64,000 bases of DNA, from positions 1,003,501 through 1,067,500 of the forward strand of contig CANJKZ010000822.1 in the NCBI GenBank assembly GCA_947471745.1, in the 5' to 3' direction. A program made the position numbers and the translations under genes. This document shows, piece after piece, positions 32,529 to 43,224 of the stretch. Positions within the stretch are counted from its first letter, which is position 1, and every line of letters starts with the position of its first letter. The stretch is from Closterium sp. Naga37s-1. Taxonomy: Eukaryota > Streptophyta > Zygnematophyceae > Desmidiales > Closteriaceae. The notes beneath the pieces were generated by a model that was not told the origin of the DNA, did no database searches, and worked only from the letters and a program-made list of their open reading frames with translations.

Positions 32529-35500
32529 TTACATTTCAGCTTCTATAAGCTCTTCAATGGCACTTACAAATCCAGGAAGCATCAAACCGCAACCTCCAGG
32601 AATAGTGTCTAGTGTCTCAGTAACCACCTCGTGACCTTGCCTTCTGCATACGTCCCAATGCCCTATCACCTTACCGCAGGCATTCGAATCAATACTCGCA
32701 TCCTCCTTTGAGCAGTCCACATTGGAAGATTCCTGGCATTGATGTATGTTCAGGCAAGAGAGTTCTCCATGGCAGGACACAATCCAGAGTTTCGACTGGG
32801 GAGCTCCATGTGGAACTTGCAACGACCGTGACTCGTCGTAGTAACGCTCAGACCGATGGCCAACATTAGGCTCTGAGAGGAATGGAGGGATCCATGTGCC
32901 ACAATAAGAGTCCAAGCCTTCACTTCCTGCAGCACAAGCGCATCGCTGCGGCGGCACACTCGCAGTGCACCCATTCCCTCCTGATCTCTCCGCTCCTGCA
33001 CTTCCACCAGAATCAGTGTCAAATGTAGATTCCTCCCGGTGTGCCCACTGTGCGAAGCTGATAGCAGCAGCGGTACTAGCGAATGCACGTCTGCTCACAG
33101 CAGCATTGAGTGCAGCAGCCACCCCCTCCAATGCCCCCACAACGCCTGCAGCACCCGTACAGCCCACTGTCGGCCCCCATAGGCTGAGCATGCTGCCTCT
33201 GATGCGCATGCAGGGAGCAAGCGTGGGAGCAGCCGGGGGTGGTTCCAGGGACAGACCAAGGAGGCGCGATATGGAGAGAGGGCAGCGGGCTGGCTGGTTG
33301 AAGGAGCGCGGCAGTGAGAGGTGAGGGGTGGGGGGCTGGTGAGCATGGGATTGAAAGCGGTCAGATGAGAGAGGAGCCGACAATGGGTGGGGAGAAGGTG
33401 CGTTACTGGTGGGAGAAAGAGGAGGGGAGGGGAGGTGGAGAGAGGACGTGGGGGAGGAGGCCTGGCCGTCCGGCTGCTTCAAAGTGGGCGAGAGGGGCGA
33501 GGCGAAGGGGTGGATGGGGAAGAGGTGCGAGGTGCCGTGGGTGGAGAGCAGGGCGAGCAGTGAGGAGTCGGGGGAGAAGGCAATGGCTCGAGGGACCTGC
33601 TCCGTGCAGGGGGGAGGGGAGACGGACAGGGACGACCAAGGGCACTCAATGAGCAACAACAGACAGGTTCAAGTCGTAAGGGCCATTTTTCATTGCAAGA
33701 TTTTGGCGCTACACCATGTCGTCAGTATGAAATCTCGTCCCATCGCCCCAGCAGTTCCAAAACCCAGTATGACTCACCGAGTGTGTGAGCCCACGCTGCA
33801 GCCGGTACAGCAACACTGCTCCCCCCTCCCCTGCAAGCGACCCATCCCCCCACTGCTGTTGCTGCTGCTGCCACCCCCTGGGGCGGCCGTCAATGCGCCA
33901 CACGCCCACCGTGGTGCCGTGCAGGGAGGCCGCCGCCAGCAGCACGCCCAGCGGGTCGAACTGCAACACTGCGAGGGGTGATGCTTCGAGGGCAGGGAAG
34001 CACGCGATTGGCTGGCGGGAAACAAGGTCATGCACCATGATGTGCGGGTGAGAGGGAGCGAGCATTGGCGCGGGGCGAAGCGGGGAGAGCGTGGAGTGGA
34101 GGAGGGTGGGGGAGCGTGATGGCAAGGAGGGAGTGTGTGGGGCAGCGTAGGCCAGCCAGCGCGGGCCCAGAGCTAGAGGAATGGAGGTGGGCGGGAGACT
34201 GTTGGCGTCTGCAGTTGAGGCGGACGTGGAGGGGTGCGAAGATCCCGATGTGGAAAGGTTTTTGGAGTGCTCAGGTGAGGGGCGATCGGCGAGAGATGGT
34301 GGGAGGAGCGCGTGAGGGATGGGGTGTGTGAGGAGGGAGAAGGTGGGGGTGAGGGCGGTGGGGCTGTAGCAGAAGAGCTGCTCCCTCTGCACCACCACTA
34401 TCGCCCTGCCACTCGCCCGCACGCCCACCACTGTTCCTTCCACTTCTACGCTGCCCACCATGGCGTGCTGTCGCAGTGAGTACAGCGCCACTCGTGTCAC
34501 CCCCACCACTCGCGGGTTCATACCGTCACTGCCTGCAGCACTCCCTGCCCTGCTCCCTCTGCTTGTGTGCGCCACTCCATTGCACCTCCCACACCCCAAT
34601 GCACCCCCCTCCTGCTCCCTTCGATGCCTTGCTAGCTGTTCTTGTCTCCTCTCCATGCAACGTTGTTCCCCCTCTGACGCTTCTTCCTGCTCCTGCTTTG
34701 CCTCACATCCCTGCTCGCCCCCCTGTGCATCATCACTGCCCCCCTGCTGCACTCGCTCCAAGTCGGAACCAACGCTGCCACTCACTTCTCCCCCCACCCC
34801 TCTGCAATACTCCCACTCGCACTCCCCTGGCATCCATCCCACGCCCTCTTCCTTCACCCCACCACGCCTTGCCTCGTGATCCACCCCCTCCACTTCGCCC
34901 CCCGTTTCCTCCATGCCGCCTGCCTGCTCGCTGCACGCACAATGGTTGCTGGAAGCAGGGAAGACGACGCACACGAGGGGTCGGCACGCGGCAAACCTGT
35001 CGCAGCCGTCGTTGCCATCCGTCTCGTGGTCGCCTGTGGATTGCATAGCCGTGGATTCTGGGGTGGTTGGCGGCGACTGCATGAGCGGATGCGGCACGGT
35101 GGGGTGTGGCACGGCGCACAGCATGGACACGAGCTCGCCACGCCACGACACAAGCTGAGAGGGTGATGGAGCCATAGCGCTATCGCTGCCACCACCACTG
35201 CTAGTGCTTCCGCGGTTGTCCCCCCTGGCATTGGCGCTGCTACCGGCAGCGCGGGTGCAGGGTGGCGAGGAGGTGGCCTGCAGGTCCCACACGTGGAAGC
35301 CGGTGGAGTAGGCGACGAGCAGCACGTGTCGCCGCGACGAGCGGCTCATGTGCAGCCAGTCGAAGCCCACCCACACCACCTGCCACACGGCACACAAGGA
35401 CTTGAGCATAAGCGGTCGCGAGCTCACTGCCATAGCAGACACAGCACCGATTTCACTCATGGCCCCTGACTAACGCTTTCCGAGATCTGCAGAATCCACT

Positions 35501-35617
35501 TGACTGACAATTTCCGCCACGCACCTCGTCCTTCGCTTCGAATCTCGCCTTCACCGCCTTTGCTGCCTTGACGACCGTAGACACCGTCGCACTGACCAGA
35601 TCCATGGCCGTCTCCAT
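32529..35617 (-). CDS. ATG18f/g/h-like (BCAS3-like) WD40 protein
   Basis: Exons 35617..35525, 35379..33778 and 33596..32529 join in frame to 920 residues. Exon 1 is only 31 codons (METAMDLVSATVSTVVKAAK...) and is joined to 'VVWVGFDWLHMS', matching the start of plant ATG18h-type proteins (KDQVLWAGFDRLE). Further family landmarks are 'HVLLVAYSTGFHVWDLQ', 'VGVRASGRAIVVVQREQLF', 'RWLAYA', 'AVLQFDPLGVLLAAASLHGT' and 'LLYRLQRGLTHS' followed by 'AIAFSPDSSLLALLSTHGTS'. These seven-bladed PROPPINs act in autophagy; the lipid-binding FRRG loop of canonical members is replaced by LQRG, as in this plant subgroup. Long Ser/Pro/Glu insertions separate blades 2 and 3. The C-terminal BCAS3 part is weakly conserved. 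An ATG at 35460 within an upstream-extended exon 2 is a less likely start. Confidence 0.78.
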
Positions 35618-36192
35618 AGCCGCTCGCGCGTTAGTTTGCTAGCGGAAAGCGACACGCTACTAGCCCCCACCATTCCACATCCGATCGGAAAGAAGCGAGT
35701 CGTTGCTCGCGGATCTCGTTTCAAACTGGTTGCAACAGCTTGACGTCCTGCTCTTCCTCCTGCTTTCTCGCCCATCACCACCACCGCTCCGCCATCCACA
35801 AATCTGCATGTCCCCTCACTCGCAGCCCGCACGGGAAGTCACGCTCACTCTCCGCTCAACTTGCTGGCGTGAATTCTGGAATCCTCCGTCAGCATGCAGC
35901 AATGCACGCCGTGACATCCCTCACCAAAGCTGTCGCTTGGGCGACAAGTGAACGTTGCCGATCGGACTGAGCGACTTCGAACCGTACGAAAACATCGAGG
36001 TCTTGCGAAGCGCGTGCTGTGATTGGCTTGTGTTGCGTGCGATGCCGCTCGCGACAGCTCGCTGGTTAATTCGCTTTGCGCCGAAGTTGCGTCATCTGTA
36101 CGCTTTCTCCCAGCAGACGCATTATTTGCATGAACACTTGAGTCAACAATACATAATTCGTCATAACAAATAATGCACAATAGGTGAGAAAA
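35618..36192. other. Intergenic spacer
   Basis: 575 bp between the ATG18-like start and the SUMT stop. Presumed promoter and 3' UTR; no other feature recognised. Confidence 0.5.
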
Positions 36193-38411
36193 CTACAATT
36201 GCTTCTCACCCTCTCTAAGCTTGGTTTGCTGGCTTGGCACCAGGGGATCTGGTCCTCTGAGCCGCCTGTCTCTAGGCTCTTGGAAATTAGGTGCAACCCC
36301 TAAGCCGGATGAAGTGGTTGAAGCGAAGGGCCATGATGGCGACAGTGCCACGACCTGGCCGATGACAATGAGCGTGGGTGACACGAGTTGAGCCGCTGAC
36401 ACGGCTGCTGGCAGATCCTCCAGCGTGGCAAACACCTGCAACCCACACAAGAAAAGCCACATAGTTCGTAATTAAGTATGATGTAATGTGTATGGTGCAT
36501 AGCAAAGCCTGTGCATGTCGGTCCTCCTCATGCCACCACTCATGCGTACAACGACAGCGGCAATCACACACACCACCAGCCATCACATGACATGACTCAC
36601 AGTGCGCTGAGCAGCGGTGGTGCCTCGCTCCACCGCCACAGCAGGAGTGTCAGCCGGCAGCCCATTGGCCAGCAGGCGGGCGGCAAGGCTGGGCAGCGTG
36701 GCGAGGCCCATGTAGACCACGAGGGTGGCGTCGGGGTCCGCCGCTGTGCTGGCGGCATACAGGGGGTCGCCGCCTCCCTTGCGCTTGTGCCCCGTAAGGA
36801 ACCGCACACTGCAGCACAAGAGGCAAGGTGACGTGGGTAGGCCAGGTAGGCTTGAGGCGCGGACGTGTGGAGGGCTGGGACCACCGCGGAGGTGGAGGCT
36901 GCAAGTGCAAGGAAGCGACGCGTGCATGCTGGAACAGCAGGAGCAGAGGGCGGGGGCATGAGAAGCAGAGCATGTGGGTGGGCACGGAACAGCCGCACGC
37001 CCAAGCTTAAACTGCTTACCTGTTGGCGACGCCGCGGTGGGTGAGAGGCACGCCAAGTTCAGCAGCGATGCCAGAGGCGGCGGTGATGCCGGGCACGATG
37101 TGCACGCGGATGCCGTGCGCCTGCAGGTGCTCCATCTCCTCGCCGCCCCGCCCGAACACCAGCGGGTCGCCGCCCTTGAGGCGCACCACCACGGCGCCCG
37201 CCTCCGCGAAGGCGAGCAGCAGGTGCAGGATCTCCGCCTGCGTGCGCGTGTGGTACCCCGCCGCCTTCCCCACGTACAGCAGCCGCGCGGACGGCGCGGC
37301 CAGGCGCAGAATGGCGGGCGAGACGAGGCGGTCGTAGAGCACGAGGTCCGCCGACTGAAGCGCGCGCACCGCCTTCACTGTGAGGAGGGCGGGGGGTGTG
37401 AGGGGGCAGGGGGAGTGGGGGGAACGCATGAGTTGAAATGCGCGAGAGACCGGGAGTGGGACTGCGTATGGTGGATGAGTCGCGGCTGAGGATGCAGGGC
37501 AGCATGAAAGCAGCGCGAGCGAAGCGGAGGGTAAAAGGGGTTGAGGGGGAGGGTAGGGAAGAGGGGTTGAGGGAGGGAGAGGGGAAGGAGGTGGGGGGAA
37601 GTGGGGGAAGGAAAGGGCGGGTGGGGAACTGACGAGTGAGGAGGTCGGGGTCGCCAGGCCCAGTCCCCACCAGAAACACATTCCCAGGGCCCTCGCTGCG
37701 GGCCCCTTTTTTCGCTTGCGCCCGCCCCTGCTGCTGCGCCGCTCCGCTCTGCGCCTTAGCTCGCAGCAGCTCCAGCATTTCGCGCAGCTCGGGAAGGCGA
37801 TCCGCGATGTCCACCTCGGGAATGTCGTCCTCGTCGTCCTCGCCGGCCTCTGAAGCCAAGCTGAGTCGCTCGCTCCAACTCGATTCCCCTTCCGCAGCCC
37901 GCTCGGAATCTACAGCGAAGCAGGGCTCAGGGTTTACGTCTGATACGTCTGACGTCATCGCTGCGTCGGCGTCAGCGAGCAGCTGCAGCGCACCGTCCAC
38001 TCCGGGAAGCGCTCGAGATCGGCACTCGTCGGACGACGGCTCCTCCTCGCGGCGTGGCGCTCCTCCGCTGCCGCTCTCCGCGATCCGCCAGTCCCACGGC
38101 CGCGCGTCCCTCACCTCCACGAACGGCGACTCGGCGGCGGATTGCGCGCTGCCGATCAGCCATCGGTCGGGACGGGACGGGCTCGATGCGGCGGAGAGGT
38201 TGGGCTGGTGGGCATGGGGCTGGCTGCACGGGCTGTGCACGGCTCGCGCTGCCGCCGCTGATGCATTTGCGGATATTCCGCAGAAAGGTCTACTGCCGCG
38301 CGGTGCGAAACGCGCTTCCCGGCGCGAGACGCTGTGACTGGCGAGAAAGGCATTGTAGCGCAACGTTCTAGTAGCGATCCCTGCGGGATCGCTGCTCACG
38401 ACAACTGCCAT
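36193..38411 (-). CDS. UPM1: Uroporphyrinogen-III C-methyltransferase, plastid (siroheme branch)
   Basis: Uses two S-adenosylmethionine to turn uroporphyrinogen III into precorrin-2, the first step from the common tetrapyrrole pathway to siroheme, the cofactor of plastid nitrite and sulfite reductases. Exons 38411..37634, 37377..37020, 36808..36601 and 36435..36193 join in frame to 528 residues. Residues 1-60 are a transit peptide; 60-240 is an acidic, probably disordered linker, unusually long for the family. The SUMT domain shows 'GNVFLVGTGPGDPDLLTLKA' (junction of exons 1-2), 'ADLVLYDRLVSPAIL', 'VGKAAGYHTRTQAEI', 'VVRLKGGDPLVFGRGGEE', 'VPGITAASGIAAELGVPLTH', 'LVVYMGL' and 'ALSPTLIVIG-like' QLVSPTLIVIGQVV. 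All SAM-binding motifs are complete. It is divergent from DVR. Confidence 0.95.
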
Positions 38412-38897
38412 GGCTTCTGCGGAGACTAGCGCTTACTCAAAATGTCTTCCCGATCCAACAACCGCTGTCGACTAGGATGGTAAGTGGTCAGAGCGTGCTT
38501 TTCCTACATGTGAAAAACAGATAGCTTTTGTATCGCTGACTGATTTCTGGAGGTAATGCGTGACAAGCAAGCAAGCAACGTGAGCGTGCCTCCCTTGGCC
38601 TGCTGTTTGCCTCATCCCCCGTCCGTCCCTCCTGAGTGCGTCGCTCGCCAAGGGACCCAGCCACACGCCCCCTGCTGTTCGCTCGTCTTCCTCTCATCGG
38701 CAGCACCGTCCTTTCTGATCACGGTTGGGCTATCTATTGCCTGCGTGTAGCGGTAAAGCTGACGCTTTGTCGCTCGCCCGGGCAGAAAATATCGCCTGGC
38801 TTCTCCAAAAAGCATGTAACCCTCCCGCAGGCTGGAAACAGCAGCCTTTCAGATGCCAACCGGTTGAAATCTGAATTTGGCGCCTGTAAGTAAGCGC

Positions 38898-38903
38898 CAC
38901 GTG
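38898..38903. promoter_or_regulatory. G-box core CACGTG (first)
   Basis: Perfect CACGTG within GCCACGTGGGG, 487 bp from the SUMT start and 503 bp from the DVR start, thus near the midpoint of the divergent pair. Confidence 0.4.
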
Positions 38904-39049
38904 GGGCTGTTCCGTAAACTCCGCCCCGTTTCTGACATTCTTGATGACAGTAAAACTCATGTTTTACTGTATCTGTATAGTACATTCCTTCATGCTACCA
39001 AAGGTAAACGGACCATCGACAATGTGGAGACATCGTGTATCGAGTACTC

Positions 39050-39055
39050 CACGTG
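39050..39055. promoter_or_regulatory. G-box core CACGTG (second)
   Basis: Perfect CACGTG within ACTCCACGTGTATC, 351 bp upstream of the DVR start codon. Confidence 0.35.
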
Positions 39056-39405
39056 TATCTAAAAATTCCAGCTGTCAGTCGTCTGAGCGCCCTAAAGATT
39101 GGGCAACAATCCGTGTGATCACCTCGAGAGACCCTTTTTGCCTTGCCTGGCTCGTGACATTTTCGAGAATTCGCCCTTCCGAGCTCGTCTGTTGGCCCCT
39201 CCCTGGGTCACTCATCGTAGTCTGGTGCTTCATCAAGCCCCATATTCACTCAACCAGCTCATTCTCTAAGTTCCTTGTCGTTCCTCGTCCTCGCAATTGC
39301 GTGCTATAGCAGCCACGGCCCGATTTTCGCTGACATTACTCGTTTTGAAGGTTCCCAATTCATCGAAAATAAAAAATCTCTAGCCAGCAAATCGAGGCGT
39401 CAGCT

Positions 39406-41682
39406 ATGGCCGCACTACTTCAGAGCATTGAGGTGCCTGTCGCACCCTTGCGGGCACCGCAACCGCTCCGAAAAAATCAACGGCTCTCGTCACTCGCTAA
39501 CATCTCCATCCAGTCTTCCAGATCACTCACATCCTCACTGACCATCAAATTCCACGTGTCCACAAAGAATTTTAGAAATTCCCGCCGAGTAGCGTTCCGG
39601 GCAGCAGCGGGCGAGAGCGGCGCGAAGAAGGCGAGTTTGAGCGAGCGGCGACCGGAGGAGGTGAATGTGGTGGTGGTGGGCCCCACGGGGTACATCGGCA
39701 AGTTCGTCACTCGCGAGCTCATCAAGCGCGGCTACAACGTCACCGCAGGTGCGCGCGCACAATGATACACCAGATAATGCCGAAATCTGAGGAGCCTCAA
39801 CAATCGCGCTTTATATTCGTCTCTCCCCCGTTGTCCGATCCTGCCGTGTGCTCTGCGCCGCGTGCGGTGGTGGTCGCAGTGGCGCGCGAGCGGAGCGGCA
39901 TTGGCGGGAAGAAGTCGGCGGAGGATACGGCGAAGGAGCTGGAGGGCGCGACGATGCTGTTCGCGGACGTGACGAGCGAGGAGGCGCTCTCTCAAGCGCT
40001 GGCCGGCAAGAATGTCGACGTCGTCGTGTCGTGCCTCGCCAGCCGCACGGGCGGCATCAAGGTGAGACGCGGCAGCCGCGAGGAGGGCTGCGAGAGGGTC
40101 TGAAGCGAGAGAGAGAGAAGAATGGGATTTGATGTATGCACAGATGCCGACTTGTGAGCGAAACATTATAGATGACAGTCAACATATATCTTCATTAAAT
40201 GGAATGGTTTGGGTGGTGCGTGTGTGCGGCACGTGTTTGACGAGTGCAGGACTCGTGGCTGATCGACTACACGGCGACGAAGAACAGCCTGGAGGCCGGC
40301 AAGAAGGCGGGCGCCTCCCACTTCGTGCTGCTCTCAGGTATGCTTGGCTGCCATGCCAGCTGCTGCTGCTTCCTGCTAATTCTCGTCTTGCAATCTCGTC
40401 GTCAAAATCCCTCATTGTCCCCGCGACCGTGTGTGCGACCGTGTATGCGATGCGACCGTGTGTGCGACCGTGTATGCGACCATGTGTGCGCCCGTGTATG
40501 CGACCGTGTGTGCGCCCGTGTTGTGTGCGCGCAGCCATCTGCGTGCAGCGGCCGCTGCTGGAGTTTCAGCGCGCGAAGCTCAAGTTCGAGAAGGAGCTGC
40601 AGGAAGACCCCGCCGTCACGCACAGCATCGTGCGCCCCACCGCCTTCTTCAAGTCGCTCGGCGGCCAGGTGCGCTGCGGTGGGATGCGGTGAGATGTAGG
40701 TCAGGTGTACCTGGTGAGATGATCACATCTCCAGATGATGCGAAAGGTCGTTGCAGCAGTAATGAGGCATGGCATGTGGGGGTGAGCCATGCCATGCAGG
40801 AGGGAGGCATGCCATGCACGAGTGAGACATGCCATGCAGGAGGGAGGCATGCCGTGCAGCAGCTGACCAATGGAATCACACGTCCTTGATAGTGCGGTTA
40901 ATTGATGTCCGTACCCCTTGCTACATATGGGCGTGCGTGTGTGTCTGTGTGGGTGTCTATGAGCGTGTGTGCTGGCAGGTGGAGAGTGTGAAGGGGGGCG
41001 GCCCCTACGTGATGTTTGGAGACGGGCAGCTGTGTGCGTGCAAGCCCATCAGTGAGGCGGACCTCGCTGCCTTCATTGCTGACTGCGTGCAAGGTGAGAC
41101 ACGCAGCTGCACGTATGCGGTCATGCCACTCACAACCTGCAAGTCCATAGGATGAACGCACACACAAGGAAAGCCAATTGACCCAAAAGATGCTCCTGAC
41201 GTATTCAAGAAAAGAAAAACCTGGCATGGATGTAACCCCGCCTCGCCCCCTCCCTCATTCCACCACACGCCCGTCCTCTTGACCCGACCACCCGGCCAGG
41301 CGAGGACAAGGTGAACAAGGTGCTGCCCATCGGGGGACCAGGGGAGGCGCTGACGCCGCTGCAGCAGGGGGAGATGCTGTTTCAAGTGGTGGGCAAGGAG
41401 CCCAAGTTCATCAAGGTGCCCATCGGCATCATGGACTTCGTCATCGGTATCCTTGACGTGCTCGCCAAGCCCTTCCCCTCGCTGGCGGACGCGGCGGAGT
41501 TTGGCAAGATTGGGCGGTACTACGCGGCAGAGAGCATGCTCGTGTGGGATGAGCAGAAGCAGCGGTACGACGCGGATGCTACGCCGAGCTATGGTAGTGA
41601 TACGCTGAGAGATTTCTTTGAGAAGGTGGTGCGCGATGGCATGGAGGGGCAGGAGCTGGGCGACCAGGCCGTGTTCAAATGA
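39406..41682 (+). CDS. DVR: Divinyl chlorophyllide a 8-vinyl-reductase, chloroplast
   Basis: Reduces the 8-vinyl group of divinyl (proto)chlorophyllide with NADPH, an essential step to monovinyl chlorophyll. Exons 39406..39748, 39880..40061, 40250..40337, 40535..40668, 40979..41093 and 41300..41682 join in frame to 414 residues, the usual size. A Ser/Arg-rich transit peptide covers about residues 1-70. The NADPH Rossmann motif is '[18 protein letters not shown]' (residues 89-105), followed by '[18 protein letters not shown]', '[20 protein letters not shown]', '[13 protein letters not shown]', '[18 protein letters not shown]', '[18 protein letters not shown]' and '[18 protein letters not shown]'. 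The atypical short-chain dehydrogenase Tyr/Lys positions are represented by YxxxK in YTATK. Introns 3-5 hold small tandem repeats. Confidence 0.96.
40429..40525. repeat. Short tandem repeat in DVR intron 3
   Basis: Degenerate copies of GTGTGCGACCGTGTATGCGA in the intron just before exon 4, with CCGTGTGTGCG variants. CG/TG-rich. Confidence 0.85.
40756..40865. repeat. Short tandem repeat in DVR intron 4
   Basis: Four to five copies of a ~27-bp unit with GGCATGCCATGCAGGAGGGA cores. GCATGC and CATGCATG-like palindromes recur. Confidence 0.85.
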
Positions 41683-42001
41683 GGCGCTGGGAGGAGCTGC
41701 TGCTGGGGGATGGCGGGGTGTGCTTGAGTGATTGTGTATTGCACAATAATAATGGGAAAACCCTACGTAATTATGACCCTGTTCATGGTGTCTGGGATGA
41801 GGAGTGGGGTGCGGATGCTTGGTGGCAAGGCCCGTGGTGAGGAAGGCTGGGAGCACAGGGATGTGGTCAGCAGTTATATCTTTCAGTATGCAGAGAACCG
41901 GTGCTTGAGGGAGCAGGGCGTGCTACAGCATGTGAGGTGAGCTGAGGTGGAAGGCAACTGTGCCCCACACACTCGTTTGTGCACCTGTGTACCAGTAGTA
42001 A

Positions 42002-42964
42002 GGGCGTGTTACATTTTTTTAAGTCGCTGAAAGTCCGGACGGCTGTCCGGAGGCCCTCAGATTCACTTTTAGGCACGTAAGGGTATCAGGGTCCCTCTGC
42101 CCCTAGACCCTGATCGTCAGGGTCGCCTAAAAAAAAAGCCTGAAAGTTCAGTGTTACTTTAAAAAAAAGTCTGATGCATCAGTGTTCCCTACAGAAAAAG
42201 GCTGATACTAGTAGTCTTTATTTTACTAGTAGTAAAAACACTAGGAAGGAAGCAAACAGCAGAACGGGATGTGAGGCTGGATAGCAGGTAGCACGGCTGG
42301 GAGGCGTGGATGCATCAGTGCTTGCCAGCACGACCTAGACCGCCAGAATCCCTCGCAGCGCAGCCTGCCAGCATCTCTGTGCTGCAACCTTGTAATTGGT
42401 CAAGTCACATAATGTTGCAAATGTGGCCAATGAACGGACCAGGCGCGCCAACTAAGGGGCCATCAGTGTGGGCAAAATTGTCCGATAGTCAACGACAGGC
42501 CCTGCTGACACCGCGGGAATCTGATTTTCCCAGTACTTCCGGTCAAGTACACTCGTACCTAGTAGGATTCGCTTTCAGGGTCAAACTCATTACAATGTAA
42601 AGGCATCAGTGTCACTTCAAAAAAATTGCTGAAAGTTCAGAGTCATGTGGCATGTGAAGGCTGAAAAATCAGCCCTAGGAACAGCTGAACACTGGATTTT
42701 CAGGGTAGGTAAAAAAAAAACCCTGAAAATCAGGAATTTCAGGGTAAAATTCCTGATATCGTAGGGCCTCCGGACGCGTGCGAAGATTGCGACGTCGCGC
42801 GGTCGCGTTGCGGCCAATGCGATGTCGTAAGAAGGCAATACGAAGAATGCGACGTCGTTTAGACCCTGACGAACTCACTGCCGAGATTTAACGAGTTCCG
42901 TAACCACAGAATCGTCCGGACGGTCGGCCGTCCGGACGAAAGAAATGAAAAATGTAACACGCCC
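42002..42964. mobile_element. Tourist-like MITE (PIF/Harbinger type), 963 bp
   Basis: Ends are inverted copies of GGGCGTGTTACATTTTT (17 bp exact), flanked by a direct 3-bp TAA at 41999..42001 and 42965..42967, the target-site size of PIF/Harbinger elements. Subterminal GTCCGGACGG palindromes lie inside both ends, and GGCCTCCGGAC repeats invert internally. The interior has repeated GAAAGTTCAG and CATCAGTGT motifs and no transposase frame, so it is non-autonomous. It sits between the convergent DVR and CcdA 3' ends. The intact ends and TSD suggest a fairly recent insertion. Confidence 0.88.
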
Positions 42965-43224
42965 TAACGCTCAAAGCCTTCATTTAGTGGGGCATGTCTG
43001 CTTGGATGTCAGTAATACGGTAGCACAAGGATGAAATGTACAATATGAGGGATCTAAAGATACTACCTATCCTAAGCATTTCCAAACAGACGAAGGCACT
43101 ATGCTAGAGCTTTGCCAACACTACCACTAGACTAGTCCTAGCCGCAGGTAAGCCTTACAGCACGGTCTACTCATGGAAGACTGTGATGTCTACATCGCAC
43201 CATTAGTCAATGCATGCTCCCACA

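Larger units (their letters stand above)
38412..39405. promoter_or_regulatory. Bidirectional promoter region between SUMT and DVR
   Basis: 994 bp separate the start codons of two tetrapyrrole genes transcribed away from each other. It holds two perfect CACGTG cores at 38898..38903 (in GCCACGTGG) and 39050..39055 (in TCCACGTGT). Sharing of elements is an inference from the arrangement; no ORF or repeat of note lies within. Confidence 0.5.
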
